A stretch of 32,333 bases of DNA from NCBI GenBank assembly GCA_015999745.1, contig JAECQP010000037.1, forward strand, positions 1 through 32,333, in the 5' to 3' direction. Positions 7,337 through 16,800 of this stretch are shown here, one piece after another. The stretch comes from Sphingobacteriia bacterium. GTDB taxonomy: Bacteria > Bacteroidota > Bacteroidia > Chitinophagales > Chitinophagaceae. The first letter of the stretch is position 1; each line of letters starts with the position of its first letter. A model generated the notes under the pieces. The model saw only the letters and a list, made by a program, of their open reading frames with translations. It had not been told where the DNA came from and did not search any database. The position numbers and the translations under genes were made by a program.

Positions 7337-9256
7337 TTATCGGAGCGTTTCACTTAGCCAGTTGAAAAATTCGCGCTGCCATACCAGGGCATTCTGCGCC
7401 GTGGCAACCCAGTGATTTTCATCGGGGAGGTATAACAATTTGCTTTTGATGCCCCTTAACTGCGCTGCCTGAAATGCCTGCAATCCCTGTTCAATCGGTA
7501 CCCGGTAATCCTTGCCTCCCTGTACAATCATGATGGGTGTATTCCATTTTTCTACAAAATTGCTTGGGTTAAACTGGTTATAGGTTTTCCGGGTAAGTGC
7601 GTTTTTCTTGTCCCAATAAGGGCCGCCGTAATCAAAATTTACGAACCACATTTCTTCTGTGGTTCCATACATACTCCTGGTATCAAAAATGCCATCGTGC
7701 GCAATAAAGGTTTTGAACCGGTTGTTGTGGATACCTGCAAGGTAAAATGCAGAGTAGCCGCCATAACTGGCGCCGACACAACCCAGCCTGTTTTTGTCTA
7801 CAAATGATTCCTTGCTCACTGCATCAATGGCAGATAAGTAATCGTTCATTACCTGTCCGCCGTGATCCTTACTAATCTGTTCATTCCATTTGGTACCATG
7901 GCCCGGCATTCCTCTTCTGTTGGGCGCAACAATAATATATCCCTGGGATGCCATCAGTTGAAAGTTCCAGCGGAAGGAATAAAACTGTGTTAACGGGCTT
8001 TGAGGGCCGCCCTGGCAGTAAAGCAGGGTAGGATATTTTTTAGCTGGGTCAAAACCTGGAGGATAAATGATCCATACCAGCATTTTTTTGTTATCGGTTG
8101 TGGTTATAAATCTCCTTTCTGTTTTACACAAGGCCAGTGCACTGTAGAATGCGTCATTTACATGTGTCAGCTGCTTCATGGATCCGGAGCTAAGATCAAC
8201 CGTATAAAGTTCTGAAGCATGGTTCATATCGGTCCTGGACACAATAAGTGTATTATCCGTTTGTCCTGCAACACCGGTTACATCAAAATCACCATTGGTG
8301 ATCTGCCTGATCTGCGGCGTCATTTTAGTTAATCCGGTATTGTTCACGCTAAACAGCTGCAGTGTACCATTAATAGGCGCCCAGAAGAAAAGCTGTTTTC
8401 CGTCATTGCTCCATTTAAAGCCTTCCACATGAATATCATCGCGCAAAGCGGTAAGGTTTACTTTGGAAACACCATTGACTAATATGATCAGATCCTGCTT
8501 ATCTGCTTCGTACCCATCGCGCTTCATCTGCAGATAAGCCAGTTGTCCGGTACTGCTGAACTGTGGTGCAATATCATATCCCTTGTTGGATTCAGTAAGG
8601 TTGGCGGTGGTTCCCTTTTCCAGGTCGTAAGAATAAATATCGGTATTGGTGCTGATGGCATATGCCGTTCCGTAGCTTTTCTTGGCTACATACAGTATTT
8701 TTTTACTGTCCGGGCTCCAGATAAAATCCTCGTCGCCGCCATAAGGTTTTTGCGGGCAATCATAGGCCTCTCCGGCCATGATATCCTTTGCTTCGCCGGG
8801 TTTTCCATTGATAATCGGCGCCACAAATACATGCCCGAATTTTCCGTCTTCCCAGGTATCCCAGTGACGGTAATTCAATGAAGTGTACACATAGGCGTCC
8901 GACTTAGGAAGATCGGGATAGAGATCTGCCCCGGTTACGGGTTTGATTTTTACTTCTTTGCTGCTGATGATGTATCTACCGTCCGGTGAAATGCGGTCGT
9001 CGGAAAGGAGAGAAGCGGTCCCGGTTATTTCGACCGCTTCGCCGCCACCCAACGGAAGCTTGTATTTTTTACGAATGTTTTTGTTAGTGGAAATATCCGG
9101 TGTGGCAACGCTGTATACAACAGCAGACTGATCGTTGCTCAATCCCAGCGCTGATACCCGGCCAATCTGCCAGAGTTTTTCCGGAGTCAGTAACTGCTGG
9201 GCATTCCCGGCATATACAAAAGCACTGATTGCGGTAAAAAGTAAAAGCTTTTTCAT
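7337..9256 (-). CDS. S9 family prolyl oligopeptidase-like serine peptidase
   Basis: 639 residues with an N-terminal signal peptide (1-19), so probably periplasmic. Residues about 25-380 are a WD/beta-propeller-like region with repeated SPDG/SPDS/SNDG turns; residues 390-639 form the alpha/beta-hydrolase. The catalytic triad is visible as Ser497 in GASYGG, Asp583 in GGKDYRVP and His615 in DENHWV. This is the layout of dipeptidyl aminopeptidase/acylaminoacyl-peptidase members of S9, which trim short peptides. The gene lies 11 bases after the M20 amidohydrolase stop and is probably co-transcribed with it, giving a pair that would process peptides and then acylated or terminal residues. Exact specificity (Pro, acyl, or dipeptidyl) cannot be decided. 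Confidence 0.93.
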   Translation of the reverse strand: MKKLLLFTAISAFVYAGNAQQLLTPEKLWQIGRVSALGLSNDQSAVVYSVATPDISTNKNIRKKYKLPLGGGEAVEITGTASLLSDDRISPDGRYIISSKEVKIKPVTGADLYPDLPKSDAYVYTSLNYRHWDTWEDGKFGHVFVAPIINGKPGEAKDIMAGEAYDCPQKPYGGDEDFIWSPDSKKILYVAKKSYGTAYAISTNTDIYSYDLEKGTTANLTESNKGYDIAPQFSSTGQLAYLQMKRDGYEADKQDLIILVNGVSKVNLTALRDDIHVEGFKWSNDGKQLFFWAPINGTLQLFSVNNTGLTKMTPQIRQITNGDFDVTGVAGQTDNTLIVSRTDMNHASELYTVDLSSGSMKQLTHVNDAFYSALALCKTERRFITTTDNKKMLVWIIYPPGFDPAKKYPTLLYCQGGPQSPLTQFYSFRWNFQLMASQGYIIVAPNRRGMPGHGTKWNEQISKDHGGQVMNDYLSAIDAVSKESFVDKNRLGCVGASYGGYSAFYLAGIHNNRFKTFIAHDGIFDTRSMYGTTEEMWFVNFDYGGPYWDKKNALTRKTYNQFNPSNFVEKWNTPIMIVQGGKDYRVPIEQGLQAFQAAQLRGIKSKLLYLPDENHWVATAQNALVWQREFFNWLSETLR

Positions 9257-9267
9257 ATGAACGCTTT

Positions 9268-10554
9268 CTATTGGTTGTTTTTCGCATAATCCAATACCAG
9301 CTGCACAAAAGCACGCATGCCTACATCCAGTTTGCTGTCGTCGAGCATAAACTCCGGAGCATGATGACTGGTTGCTTCCGCCATGCTGATTTTAGGGCTT
9401 CTTGCGCCTACATTAAAAAAGAAAGAAGGCGCTTTGGTGCCATAGTAGGAAAAATCTTCTGCTCCCGTTTGCCAGTTGATCGGTAATACATTGTCTGCGC
9501 CACCAGCTGCTTTCTGCAGGGAAGTCAGCGATTTGGCAACCAGTTTGGGGTCATTGTAGGTCACCAGTGTTTTGGTATCAATGACTACTTCAGCAGTTGC
9601 GCCATTGGCTTCAGCAATCTTGGTAGCCATCTGTTTGATTCTCCTGTGAATGTCCTTTTGCATTTCACTGTCCAGTGTCCGGATGGTTCCTTCCATCACC
9701 GTTTCTTCCGGAATAATATTGGCTCTTACCCCGGAGTGAATTTTTCCCACGGTAATAATAGCGGGTGCGCTGGTAATATCGATCTGCCTGCTCACAATGG
9801 TTTGCAGCGCCTGTATGATTTCCGTGCTTGTTACAATCGGATCCACCGATCTCCAGGGATTGGCGCCATGCGCCTGCTTTCCCTTTACCTTAATCGTAAA
9901 CCAATCGGATGATGCCATAAAAGACTCCGGCTTATAATAGATCTTTCCAAGATCTCCAGCCGAAGAAATATGAATACCATATACTGCATCTACTTTCGGA
10001 TTGTCCAGCGCTCCTTCTTTGATCATTAAAGGCGCTCCCCCTTCCTCATCTCCGGGAGGGCCTTCTTCCGCAGGCTGAAACAGGAACACGACGGTTCCCT
10101 GAATATCATTCTTTACTTTGCTCAGTACCTCAGCAGCGCCCAGCAACATGGAAATATGTGTATCATGACCACAGGCATGCATCACCGGTACGGTTTGCCC
10201 CAGGTATTCTGCTTTTGCTTTGGAACGGAAAGAAAGATCATTTCGTTCTTCAACAGGCAAACCGTCGATATCTGCACGCAGCGCAACAACCGGTCCGGGC
10301 TTACCACCCTTCAATACACCCACTATGCCTGTTTTAGCAACAATGCGCGTAGTGATGCCCCATTCTTTTAAGGAAGCTTCTATCTTTTTAGAAGTATTGA
10401 ATTCTCTGTTACCCAGTTCGGGATTTTCGTGAAAATACCTTCTCCAGTTGATCACTTTTGGCGTTTCTTCTTTCAGTAACTGCTCCAGGTTGGTCTGTGC
10501 AGAGCCCGGTAATGCCGATAAGAGCAGGAGGGTGGCAAAAAATGTTTTTCTCAT
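9268..10554 (-). CDS. M20 family amidohydrolase (aminoacylase/hippuricase-like), exported
   Basis: 428 residues with a signal peptide (1-19). Family motifs of the M20D amidohydrolases are in order: RADIDGLP (about 93-100), MHACGHDTH with Cys128 and His130 as metal-site positions, QPAEEG (160-165) with the catalytic/metal Glu pair, a dimerisation domain in the middle (about 215-330) and GAEDFSYY near the C-terminus. These enzymes hydrolyse N-acyl amino acids or other amide conjugates using a dinuclear metal site. Length is normal for the family. It is first of a two-gene minus-strand unit with the S9 peptidase (11-base gap). The divergent gap of 164 bases to the next gene holds both promoters; I saw no perfect -7 element for this gene. 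Confidence 0.92.
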   Translation of the reverse strand: MRKTFFATLLLLSALPGSAQTNLEQLLKEETPKVINWRRYFHENPELGNREFNTSKKIEASLKEWGITTRIVAKTGIVGVLKGGKPGPVVALRADIDGLPVEERNDLSFRSKAKAEYLGQTVPVMHACGHDTHISMLLGAAEVLSKVKNDIQGTVVFLFQPAEEGPPGDEEGGAPLMIKEGALDNPKVDAVYGIHISSAGDLGKIYYKPESFMASSDWFTIKVKGKQAHGANPWRSVDPIVTSTEIIQALQTIVSRQIDITSAPAIITVGKIHSGVRANIIPEETVMEGTIRTLDSEMQKDIHRRIKQMATKIAEANGATAEVVIDTKTLVTYNDPKLVAKSLTSLQKAAGGADNVLPINWQTGAEDFSYYGTKAPSFFFNVGARSPKISMAEATSHHAPEFMLDDSKLDVGMRAFVQLVLDYAKNNQ

Positions 10555-10620
10555 GTGTTGGTTTGGTTGTATTTAATAACGGTATTGAAGGTACTGATTT
10601 CAGGTTGCTAATTAAAAGCG

Positions 10621-10638
10621 GTATAAATGATTTTATAC
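10621..10638. repeat. Inverted repeat upstream of the Pmp3-like gene promoter
   Basis: GTATAAA and TTTATAC flank a 4-base TGAT centre, ending 29 bases before the -7 element at 10668. It is AT-rich, so chance occurrence is plausible; it could be a regulator site. Confidence 0.3.
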
Positions 10639-10667
10639 AAATATTTAATATCCTCATATCAGATGAT

Positions 10668-10675
10668 TACTTTTG
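10668..10675 (+). promoter_or_regulatory. -7 element (TACTTTTG) of the Pmp3-like gene
   Basis: Exact TAnnTTTG match giving a leader of about 35-40 bases before the ATG at 10719. No convincing -33 TTTG was found at the usual spacing. Confidence 0.5.
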
Positions 10676-10718
10676 GGGGACAATGCAATCAATTGTTTAA
10701 TACTTAAACCATTACACT

Positions 10719-11147
10719 ATGAAAAAAATCTCCACCGGTTTATCCGCCGTAGTGCTCTGCTGCGCACTTACAATTCAGTCTGTAGCAGCTGTTGTAGTAA
10801 CCGAACCTGTAACAGGCTCCGCCAAACCTGCTGAAAAAACAGCACCTGTTCTGAACGACGCAGCCGTTCAGGATGCAATGGTCCAGTTTAAAAGTTTATC
10901 GAGGGTGGAACGTAAGGCAAGGTTTGCTGAAGTAAAGAAAATGGCCAAAGCGTATAAGGCACAGAAAGCTACCGCTTCCGGAGGCGAAAAGGATACCGTT
11001 TTACTGGCTATCCTGGCCATTTTATTGCCACCACTGGCGGTATACCTGCACGAGGGTCAGACCAACAATAAATTCTGGATCAGTTTATTACTGACCCTTT
11101 TATTCTGGCTGCCGGGTGTAATCTATGCGCTGATTGTTGTATTGTAG
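10719..11147 (+). CDS. Exported protein with C-terminal Pmp3/YqaE membrane domain
   Basis: 142 residues. An N-terminal signal peptide (about 1-24), a polar and Lys-rich helix-forming middle (about 40-88) and a C-terminal domain (about 94-142) with two membrane segments around LPPLAVYLHEG and LFWLPGVIYALIVVL. The C-terminal part is a clear match to the Pmp3/YqaE family of small hydrophobic proteins, associated in other organisms with membrane potential and salt or cold stress. Most family members are only 50-60 residues; the added exported N-terminal part is a variant found in Bacteroidota. It is monocistronic and convergent with the mutase gene, with only 6 bases between stops. Confidence 0.8.
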   Translation: MKKISTGLSAVVLCCALTIQSVAAVVVTEPVTGSAKPAEKTAPVLNDAAVQDAMVQFKSLSRVERKARFAEVKKMAKAYKAQKATASGGEKDTVLLAILAILLPPLAVYLHEGQTNNKFWISLLLTLLFWLPGVIYALIVVL

Positions 11148-11153
11148 CGTAAA

Positions 11154-12728
11154 CTACTTATGCTCTCCAAAAACTTTGCGAAGGGCATCGGCAATTTCGC
11201 CCAATGTGCAATAATGCTCCACCGCCGAAATCACTAAAGGCATCAGGTTTTGGGTGCCTTTAGCGGCTTCGGTAATAGCTTCGAGACTGGCTGTTGCTTT
11301 AGCCTGATCTCTTCCTGCCCTTAATACCGCCAATTTTTGTGATTGAATAGCGCGGATACTGTCGTCTATTTTAAAACCTGGTACAGGTTCTTCCTTATCA
11401 ATAGTGAATTTGTTAACGCCAACAATGATTTTGTGGCCGCTTTCTATATTACGCTGGTATTCATAAGCGCTCCTGGCAATTTCTTCCTGCATAAAGCCTT
11501 CTTCGATAGCGCTTACGCTTCCACCCATTGCATCGATCTTTTCAACAAGCGCCCAGGCTTTATTTTCCACTTCTTTTGTAAGTGACTCTACAAAATAGCT
11601 TCCGGCCAACGGATCTACGGTATCAGGAGCCCCGCTTTCGAAAGCAACAATTTGCTGTGTTCTGAGGGCAATGCGGGCAGCTTCTTCGGTAGGCAGGCTC
11701 AGGGCTTCATCATACCCATTGGTGTGCAGGCTCTGTGTTCCTCCCAGCACTGCCGCCAGGGTCTGTACGGTAACCCGGCAAATATTGTTCAACGGCTGCT
11801 GAGCCGTTAGGGTAGCGCCGCCTGTTTGTGTATGAAAACGAAGCATCATAGCCTTTTCATCGGTTGCACCCAGTTCCTTCATCATCTGAGCCCACATTTT
11901 ACGGGCAGCCCTGAATTTGGCGACCTCTTCAAATAAATTATTATGTGCATTAAAGAAGAAGGAAAGCCGTTTCCCGAAAACATTGATATCCAGTCCCTTA
12001 TCAAGGGCTGCTTTAACATAAGCTTTACCATTGCTAAGCGTGAAAGCAATTTCCTGCACAGCAGTACTTCCAGCTTCGCGGATATGATAACCCGAAATAG
12101 AAATCGTATTCCATTTCGGTAAATCCGTACTGCACCATTCAAAAATATCGGTAATGATTCGCATGGATGGCTTGGGCGGGTAGATATATGTTCCTCGTGC
12201 CGCATATTCTTTTAGGATATCATTCTGAATGGTTCCCGTGATTTTCTTCAGATCAGCGCCCTGTTTCTTTGCCAGTGCAACATAAAATGCCAGCAATATG
12301 AAACCGGTGGCATTGATGGTCATGGAAGTGCTGACGTTCTCCAGTTGAATGCCTTTGAACAGGATTTCCATGTCTTCCAGGCTGTCGATGGCTACCCCCA
12401 CTTTACCCACTTCTCCTTCGGCCAGGACGTGATCGCTGTCGTAACCGATTTGTGTTGGCAGGTCAAAAGCCACACTCAGTCCCATCACTCCCTGAGAAAG
12501 CAGGTAATGATATCGTTTATTGCTTTCCTCCGCAGTAGAGAACCCGGCATACTGGCGCATGGTCCACAGTTTTCCACGGTACATATCGGGCTGAACGCCT
12601 CTTGTATAGGGGAATTCGCCGGGCAGGGGAGCTACCTGGGGCAATGCCGCTTTGCCATCTTCCGCTGTATATACTTTCTTGATTTCGATTCCGCTATCTG
12701 TTAAAATTTTCAGAGTTGACATAGCCAT
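11154..12728 (-). CDS. Methylmalonyl-CoA mutase large-subunit (TIM-barrel) protein without B12 domain
   Basis: 524 residues covering only the substrate-binding TIM-barrel part of the family. The B12-binding domain (DxHxxG motif) is absent, so a separate small subunit is required. Residues that distinguish methylmalonyl- from isobutyryl-CoA mutase are present at the right spacing: Tyr60 in RQYAGF (Tyr89 in the Propionibacterium enzyme), Arg178 in ARGTYIYPP (Arg207) and His215 in SGYH (His244). The isobutyryl enzyme has Phe and Gln at the first two. The predicted reaction is (R)-methylmalonyl-CoA to succinyl-CoA interconversion with adenosylcobalamin. The preceding gene (20-base gap) is a small membrane protein, not the B12 subunit. 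Start ATG 12728 or the second ATG at 12722 are both possible; a run of seven G (plus strand) lies 7 bases upstream. Confidence 0.9.
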   Translation of the reverse strand: MAMSTLKILTDSGIEIKKVYTAEDGKAALPQVAPLPGEFPYTRGVQPDMYRGKLWTMRQYAGFSTAEESNKRYHYLLSQGVMGLSVAFDLPTQIGYDSDHVLAEGEVGKVGVAIDSLEDMEILFKGIQLENVSTSMTINATGFILLAFYVALAKKQGADLKKITGTIQNDILKEYAARGTYIYPPKPSMRIITDIFEWCSTDLPKWNTISISGYHIREAGSTAVQEIAFTLSNGKAYVKAALDKGLDINVFGKRLSFFFNAHNNLFEEVAKFRAARKMWAQMMKELGATDEKAMMLRFHTQTGGATLTAQQPLNNICRVTVQTLAAVLGGTQSLHTNGYDEALSLPTEEAARIALRTQQIVAFESGAPDTVDPLAGSYFVESLTKEVENKAWALVEKIDAMGGSVSAIEEGFMQEEIARSAYEYQRNIESGHKIIVGVNKFTIDKEEPVPGFKIDDSIRAIQSQKLAVLRAGRDQAKATASLEAITEAAKGTQNLMPLVISAVEHYCTLGEIADALRKVFGEHK

Positions 12729-12748
12729 CTTCTTTGGGGGGGTGAATA

Positions 12749-13255
12749 TTATAATAATTTCCTTGCTTCAAAACCCAATGCCTCGCTTACCAGTTCATGC
12801 AAATTGGCTTTCGGTTCATTGACCAGGTACTGAAGCAGTTGCTTTTGCAGGTCCATTCCGGCGGCTTCCGGCGGCAGTAGCTGGCCAATCTGGTTGATGG
12901 TCAGCAGGTTCTTTTCCTTCAGATTACGCACAGCATTCCAGGCTTCCGGGCTTACATAAATTTGCTGGGTAACGTTATAATCAAACTCTTCCCTGATCAA
13001 TTTGGTAAGCAGTAATTGCATATCCCTGGCCGATAATCCTTCACTAGGGGTTCTGCTGATCAGGTTGGGAAGGGCAATCCGGTCTGCCAGCAGGGTCAGG
13101 CGTTCATAAGCCTGTAACTGCAGGGCGTTGGAATTGCCGGCCGGGGGCTGCGCTACGGCCCTTGCTTCATTTTTGGGGTGCAGAAACAACATATATATGA
13201 TGATTCCCACAAAAACCAGTCCTATGATCATGCTCAGCATAGTGCTATTATCCAT
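12749..13255 (-). CDS. Conserved Bacteroidota membrane-anchored protein, function unknown
   Basis: 168 residues from the ATG at 13255 (a TTG one codon earlier is unlikely, as the -7-like box at 13272-13279 leaves a 16-base gap to the ATG). One membrane segment (about 8-25), then an Ala/Pro/Asn-rich linker and a helical cytosolic domain starting [12 protein letters not shown] and containing [15 protein letters not shown] recognise this as a recurrent uncharacterised Bacteroidota protein but know no role. It is 20 bases upstream of the mutase gene on the same strand and probably shares its transcript; functional linkage is not established. Confidence 0.75.
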   Translation of the reverse strand: MDNSTMLSMIIGLVFVGIIIYMLFLHPKNEARAVAQPPAGNSNALQLQAYERLTLLADRIALPNLISRTPSEGLSARDMQLLLTKLIREEFDYNVTQQIYVSPEAWNAVRNLKEKNLLTINQIGQLLPPEAAGMDLQKQLLQYLVNEPKANLHELVSEALGFEARKLL

Positions 13256-13265
13256 CAAACAGCTA

Positions 13266-13296
13266 TTTGTGCGAAGGTAAGACTTTAGTAACTTTG
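13266..13296 (+). promoter_or_regulatory. Complete -33/-7 promoter of the Fe-S carrier gene
   Basis: TTTG at 13266-13269, a 19-base spacer and TAACTTTG at 13289-13296: the best textbook Bacteroidota promoter in the window. It overlaps a divergent, imperfect -7 box on the minus strand (TACCTTCG, 13272-13279) for the membrane-protein gene, so the two promoters are interlocked and probably compete. Confidence 0.65.
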
Positions 13297-13315
13297 TACT
13301 ATAAATTCAATGATC

Positions 13316-13666
13316 ATGGAAGCAACTATCTCAATCAATACGCCTGTTTCACTCACAGCTGGTGCCGTAGCTGAAATTAAAAAACTCATGGCCGAACCCG
13401 GATTTGATTCCACACAACGTTTACGTGTGGGTGTAAAAGGCGGTGGCTGCAGTGGCATGACCTATGTACTCGGATTCGACAAGGTAGAGGCAGAAGATGA
13501 ATTGTTTGAGATTGAAGGAATTCCCTGTGTGATGAACAAAAGTCATGGATTGTACCTCTATGGAATGGAAGTTGACTGGCAGGGCGGACTGAACAGCCGC
13601 GGATTCACCTTCAGCAATCCCAATGCCAGCAAAACCTGCGGTTGCGGAACCTCTTTCTCTGTATAA
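13316..13666 (+). CDS. A-type iron-sulfur carrier protein (IscA/ErpA/SufA family)
   Basis: Small cytosolic scaffold/carrier that accepts an Fe-S cluster and delivers it to client enzymes. The three ligand cysteines are present: one in GGGCSGM (residue 45 from this start) and two in the C-terminal CGCGTSF (108 and 110). 116 residues is family length. The start at 13316 is chosen over the ATG two codons earlier (13310) because it leaves a longer leader after the promoter ending at 13296; both are possible. It is monocistronic, with a hairpin plus T-run terminator after it. Candidate clients in the window are the L-serine dehydratase and MqnE, both Fe-S enzymes (inference). Which of IscA, ErpA or SufA it corresponds to cannot be told. 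Confidence 0.92.
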   Translation: MEATISINTPVSLTAGAVAEIKKLMAEPGFDSTQRLRVGVKGGGCSGMTYVLGFDKVEAEDELFEIEGIPCVMNKSHGLYLYGMEVDWQGGLNSRGFTFSNPNASKTCGCGTSFSV

Positions 13667-13720
13667 CAGTGGTATTCCAATAAAGCATACTATCAGGTAT
13701 TGGTCAGTTATCTGACGTAA

Positions 13721-13755
13721 AACGACAGCAGAACCAACATGCAGTCGTTTTTTTT
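13721..13755 (+). terminator. Rho-independent terminator of the Fe-S carrier gene
   Basis: A 10-bp stem with one mismatch (13721-13730 with 13740-13749), 9-base loop, then a run of eight T to 13755. Confidence 0.8.
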
Positions 13756-13777
13756 ACCCGTGTAGTTGATATTAATT

Positions 13778-13807
13778 AAAAACCCCGCTCTGTCTTCAGA
13801 ACGGGGT
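13778..13807 (-). terminator. Rho-independent terminator of secDF
   Basis: On the minus strand an 11-bp stem with one mismatch (13782-13792 with 13797-13807) is followed by TTTTT. It lies 26 bases after the secDF stop, back-to-back with the plus-strand terminator. Confidence 0.8.
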
Positions 13808-13832
13808 CGGAAATATATGCACCGGGATGGTT

Positions 13833-16800
13833 TTATTTTTTCTTAGGTTCGGCCTTTCCCAAAGGACGGCTCTTTGCAAAGTCTACCAGGATTGGGGCAG
13901 CTACAAAGATAGAAGAGTAAGAACCTGTGATTACACCAATCAGCATCGCGAACGCAAAACCACGGGTTACCTCGCCACCAAAGATGAAGAGGATCAGTAT
14001 GGTCAGGAATACGGTAACAGATGTCATGATGGTACGGCTCAGTGTCTGGTTGATTGCGCGGTTAATGATGGTCGCATTATCTGCACCGGTCATCAATGTA
14101 CTGTCTTCCCTGATACGGTCGTATACAATTACTGTATCGTTCATGGAGAAACCGATTACCGTCAAAATAGCTGCAATAAAATGCTGGTCAATTTCGAGCG
14201 GGAATGGAACGATGTTTCTGAAGAAGCTGAATACAATCAGGGTAACAAATACATCGTGCATCAGTGAGAAGATCGTACCCAGTGAATATCTCCAGTCGCG
14301 GAAACGAACGAAGATATAGAAACAGATTACCAGTACGGCAATGATGGTAGCCTTGGTAGCGCCTGCTTTCAGGTCATCTGAGATCGTAGGTAATACGGTT
14401 TGAGAGCTTTGCTTGTAGTTGGCTTCAAATGCATTGAAAGAGGTTCCTGCCGGTAAGTGCTTCTGCAAACCTGTGTACAGCAGCTTTTCAACCTCAGCAT
14501 CAATATTTTCGCCGGTTTCTTCAATCTTATAGGAAGTGGTGATATTCACCTGGTTTTTGGTATCCACCGTTTTAATGATCGGCGCTTCTCCGAATACGGC
14601 CTTCAGTTCGTCCCGGATTTCTTCGGTATTTACGGCTTTATCAAACTTAATGGTATAGCTGCGTCCACCGGAGAATTCAACACCCTGGTCAAAGCCATTA
14701 AAGAAAGAAGCTATACCCAGGATCAGGATTACACCTGAAATCACATAAGCAATCTTTCTGTATTCAATGAACTTGTAAGCTGCATGCTTGAAGATATTCT
14801 TAGACAGTGTAGTGAAATATTCAAAGTGTCTGTTCTTATTGGTGTACCAGTCGGTAATCAGCCTGGAAATCAGGATACCGCAGAATAAAGACAGCAGCAA
14901 ACCGATGATCTGAGTGGTTGCAAAGCCTAATACAGGGCCCAGTCCGAAGTAAGCCAGGATGATGGCGGTCAGCAATGAAGTGATATGACCATCCAGCACA
15001 GGCGCAAGGGAACGCTTATAACCATCGTTCACCGCAGTTGCATAATTCTTTCCTTTCGACAGTTCTTCCTTAATACGCTCAAAAATGATTACGTTGGTAT
15101 CCACCGCCATACCGATGGTTAATACCAGGCCCGCAATACCAGGAGCAGTCAGTGTAAATCCTAACGCACTCAGGATACCGATGGTGAACAGCAGGTTCAG
15201 GATCAAAGCAGCGTTGGCTACCCATCCGCCTGTGTTGAAATAAAGGAGCATCAGCGCAAAAATCACCAGGAAGGAGATACCGAAGGAGAGCATACCGCCC
15301 TTAACAGATTCCTTACCCAGGGTAGGTCCTACCTGCTGTTCCTGTACAATCTTGGCAGGTGCAGGCAGTTTACCGCTTTCCAGGATTTCAGAAAGATCCT
15401 GCGCTTCTTTAATAGTATAATTACCGCTGATTTGTGAGTTACCTGTAGTAATCGGATCGTTCACATTAGGAGCGGAGTAAACAAAATTATCCAGTACAAT
15501 CGCCAATGGCTTACCCACATTACGGGTAGTCATTTTAGCCCAGATATTGGAACCAATTTTGTCCATGTTCATTTTGATGGCAATGCGGCCTCTCTCATCA
15601 TAATCCTGAGAGGCGCTGGAGATATGATCTCCTTCCAGTTCTGCCTGACCATTGTCCAGTGTTTTGATGGCATAGAGCGTCAGGATATCTTTTGCTTTAG
15701 GATCATCCAGTTCCGCTTTACCATACATGAATACCAGGTTGGATGGGAATTTGGTTTTCACCACATCCATTTTCAGGTAATCATTGAGGGTGCCGGTATC
15801 TTTTGATTGGATATAACCAATGGCGGCAGGGTAGGAAACCTTACCGTTCTCAGACTGATATGGCTGGGAAATCTGCATTAAACGCAGGATCGGGTTCAGG
15901 TTTTCTTTCAGCTTGCCGGTGTCTGATTTTGCAGTAGCAGCTTTATTGGTATCGGTAGCCAGTGAAGATAGTGTGGCTGTTTTGGTAGTGTCAACAGCGG
16001 CAGTTGTTACTGCAGGAGCAGCTTTGGTGGTATCTGCTGTAACAGGCTTGGTTGCAGTGGTACCGTTCAGGAATTCCTGTACAGATTTATCGGCAGCAAC
16101 CAGTCCGTTCTGGAGGTCGGTGCTTTCAAGCGTATATACTTCAAAAAACTGGAGGTTAGCGGTAGACTGCAGGTAAGATCTTACTCTCTGCTTATCGTTT
16201 ACACCAGCCAGTTCAATATTGATAATGCCTTTGGCAGGGTCAGGGTTGATGTTGGGGGAGGCCACACCAAAACGGTCGATCCTTGTTCTTAAAATACGAT
16301 AGGTATTGTTAAAGGCGGCAATAGCCTGCTCACGCAGATAACTGGTAACCGCATCATTGCTTGCATCAATCTTCACCTTACCTGCGCTGCGGGTTGCAAA
16401 GAAAGGCGCCAGTTTAATGTCCGGATTCAGTTTTTTGAATTCTTCGTTAAAAAGGGTAATGAGATCAGCACCGCTGTTTGCTTTTCTGGCAACTGCATTG
16501 TCGATAGCCTTGTTAAAGGAAGGATCTTTTGTATAGTTAGCCAGCGACTTAATTAAACCATCCAGCCCAACTTCCATGGTAACACTCATACCGCCCTGCA
16601 AATCCAGGCCAAGCATCAGTTCCTTTTCTTTAGCGCTTCGATAAGTAGTTAACCCAAAGGCCAGTTTCTCGTCTTTGGTACTGTCCAGTAAACGCTGTAA
16701 GCGGTCTTTCTTTAAATCGGCCAGCGTATCGGCATAGGCAGCCTGCAATTCTTTATTGCCGGGATATTTCTGCGCAGCAGCAGGATAAGCTTTATTCAGC

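Noticed and set aside
12736..12742. Run of seven G (plus strand) just upstream of the mutase start, possible phase-variable tract
   Set aside because: Short, outside the coding frame, and in a housekeeping gene; no further sign of phase variation.
15913..16176. 87-codon plus-strand ORF rich in Val and Ala
   Set aside because: It is the antisense reading of the Thr/Ala-rich SecD insert, so its composition is a by-product.
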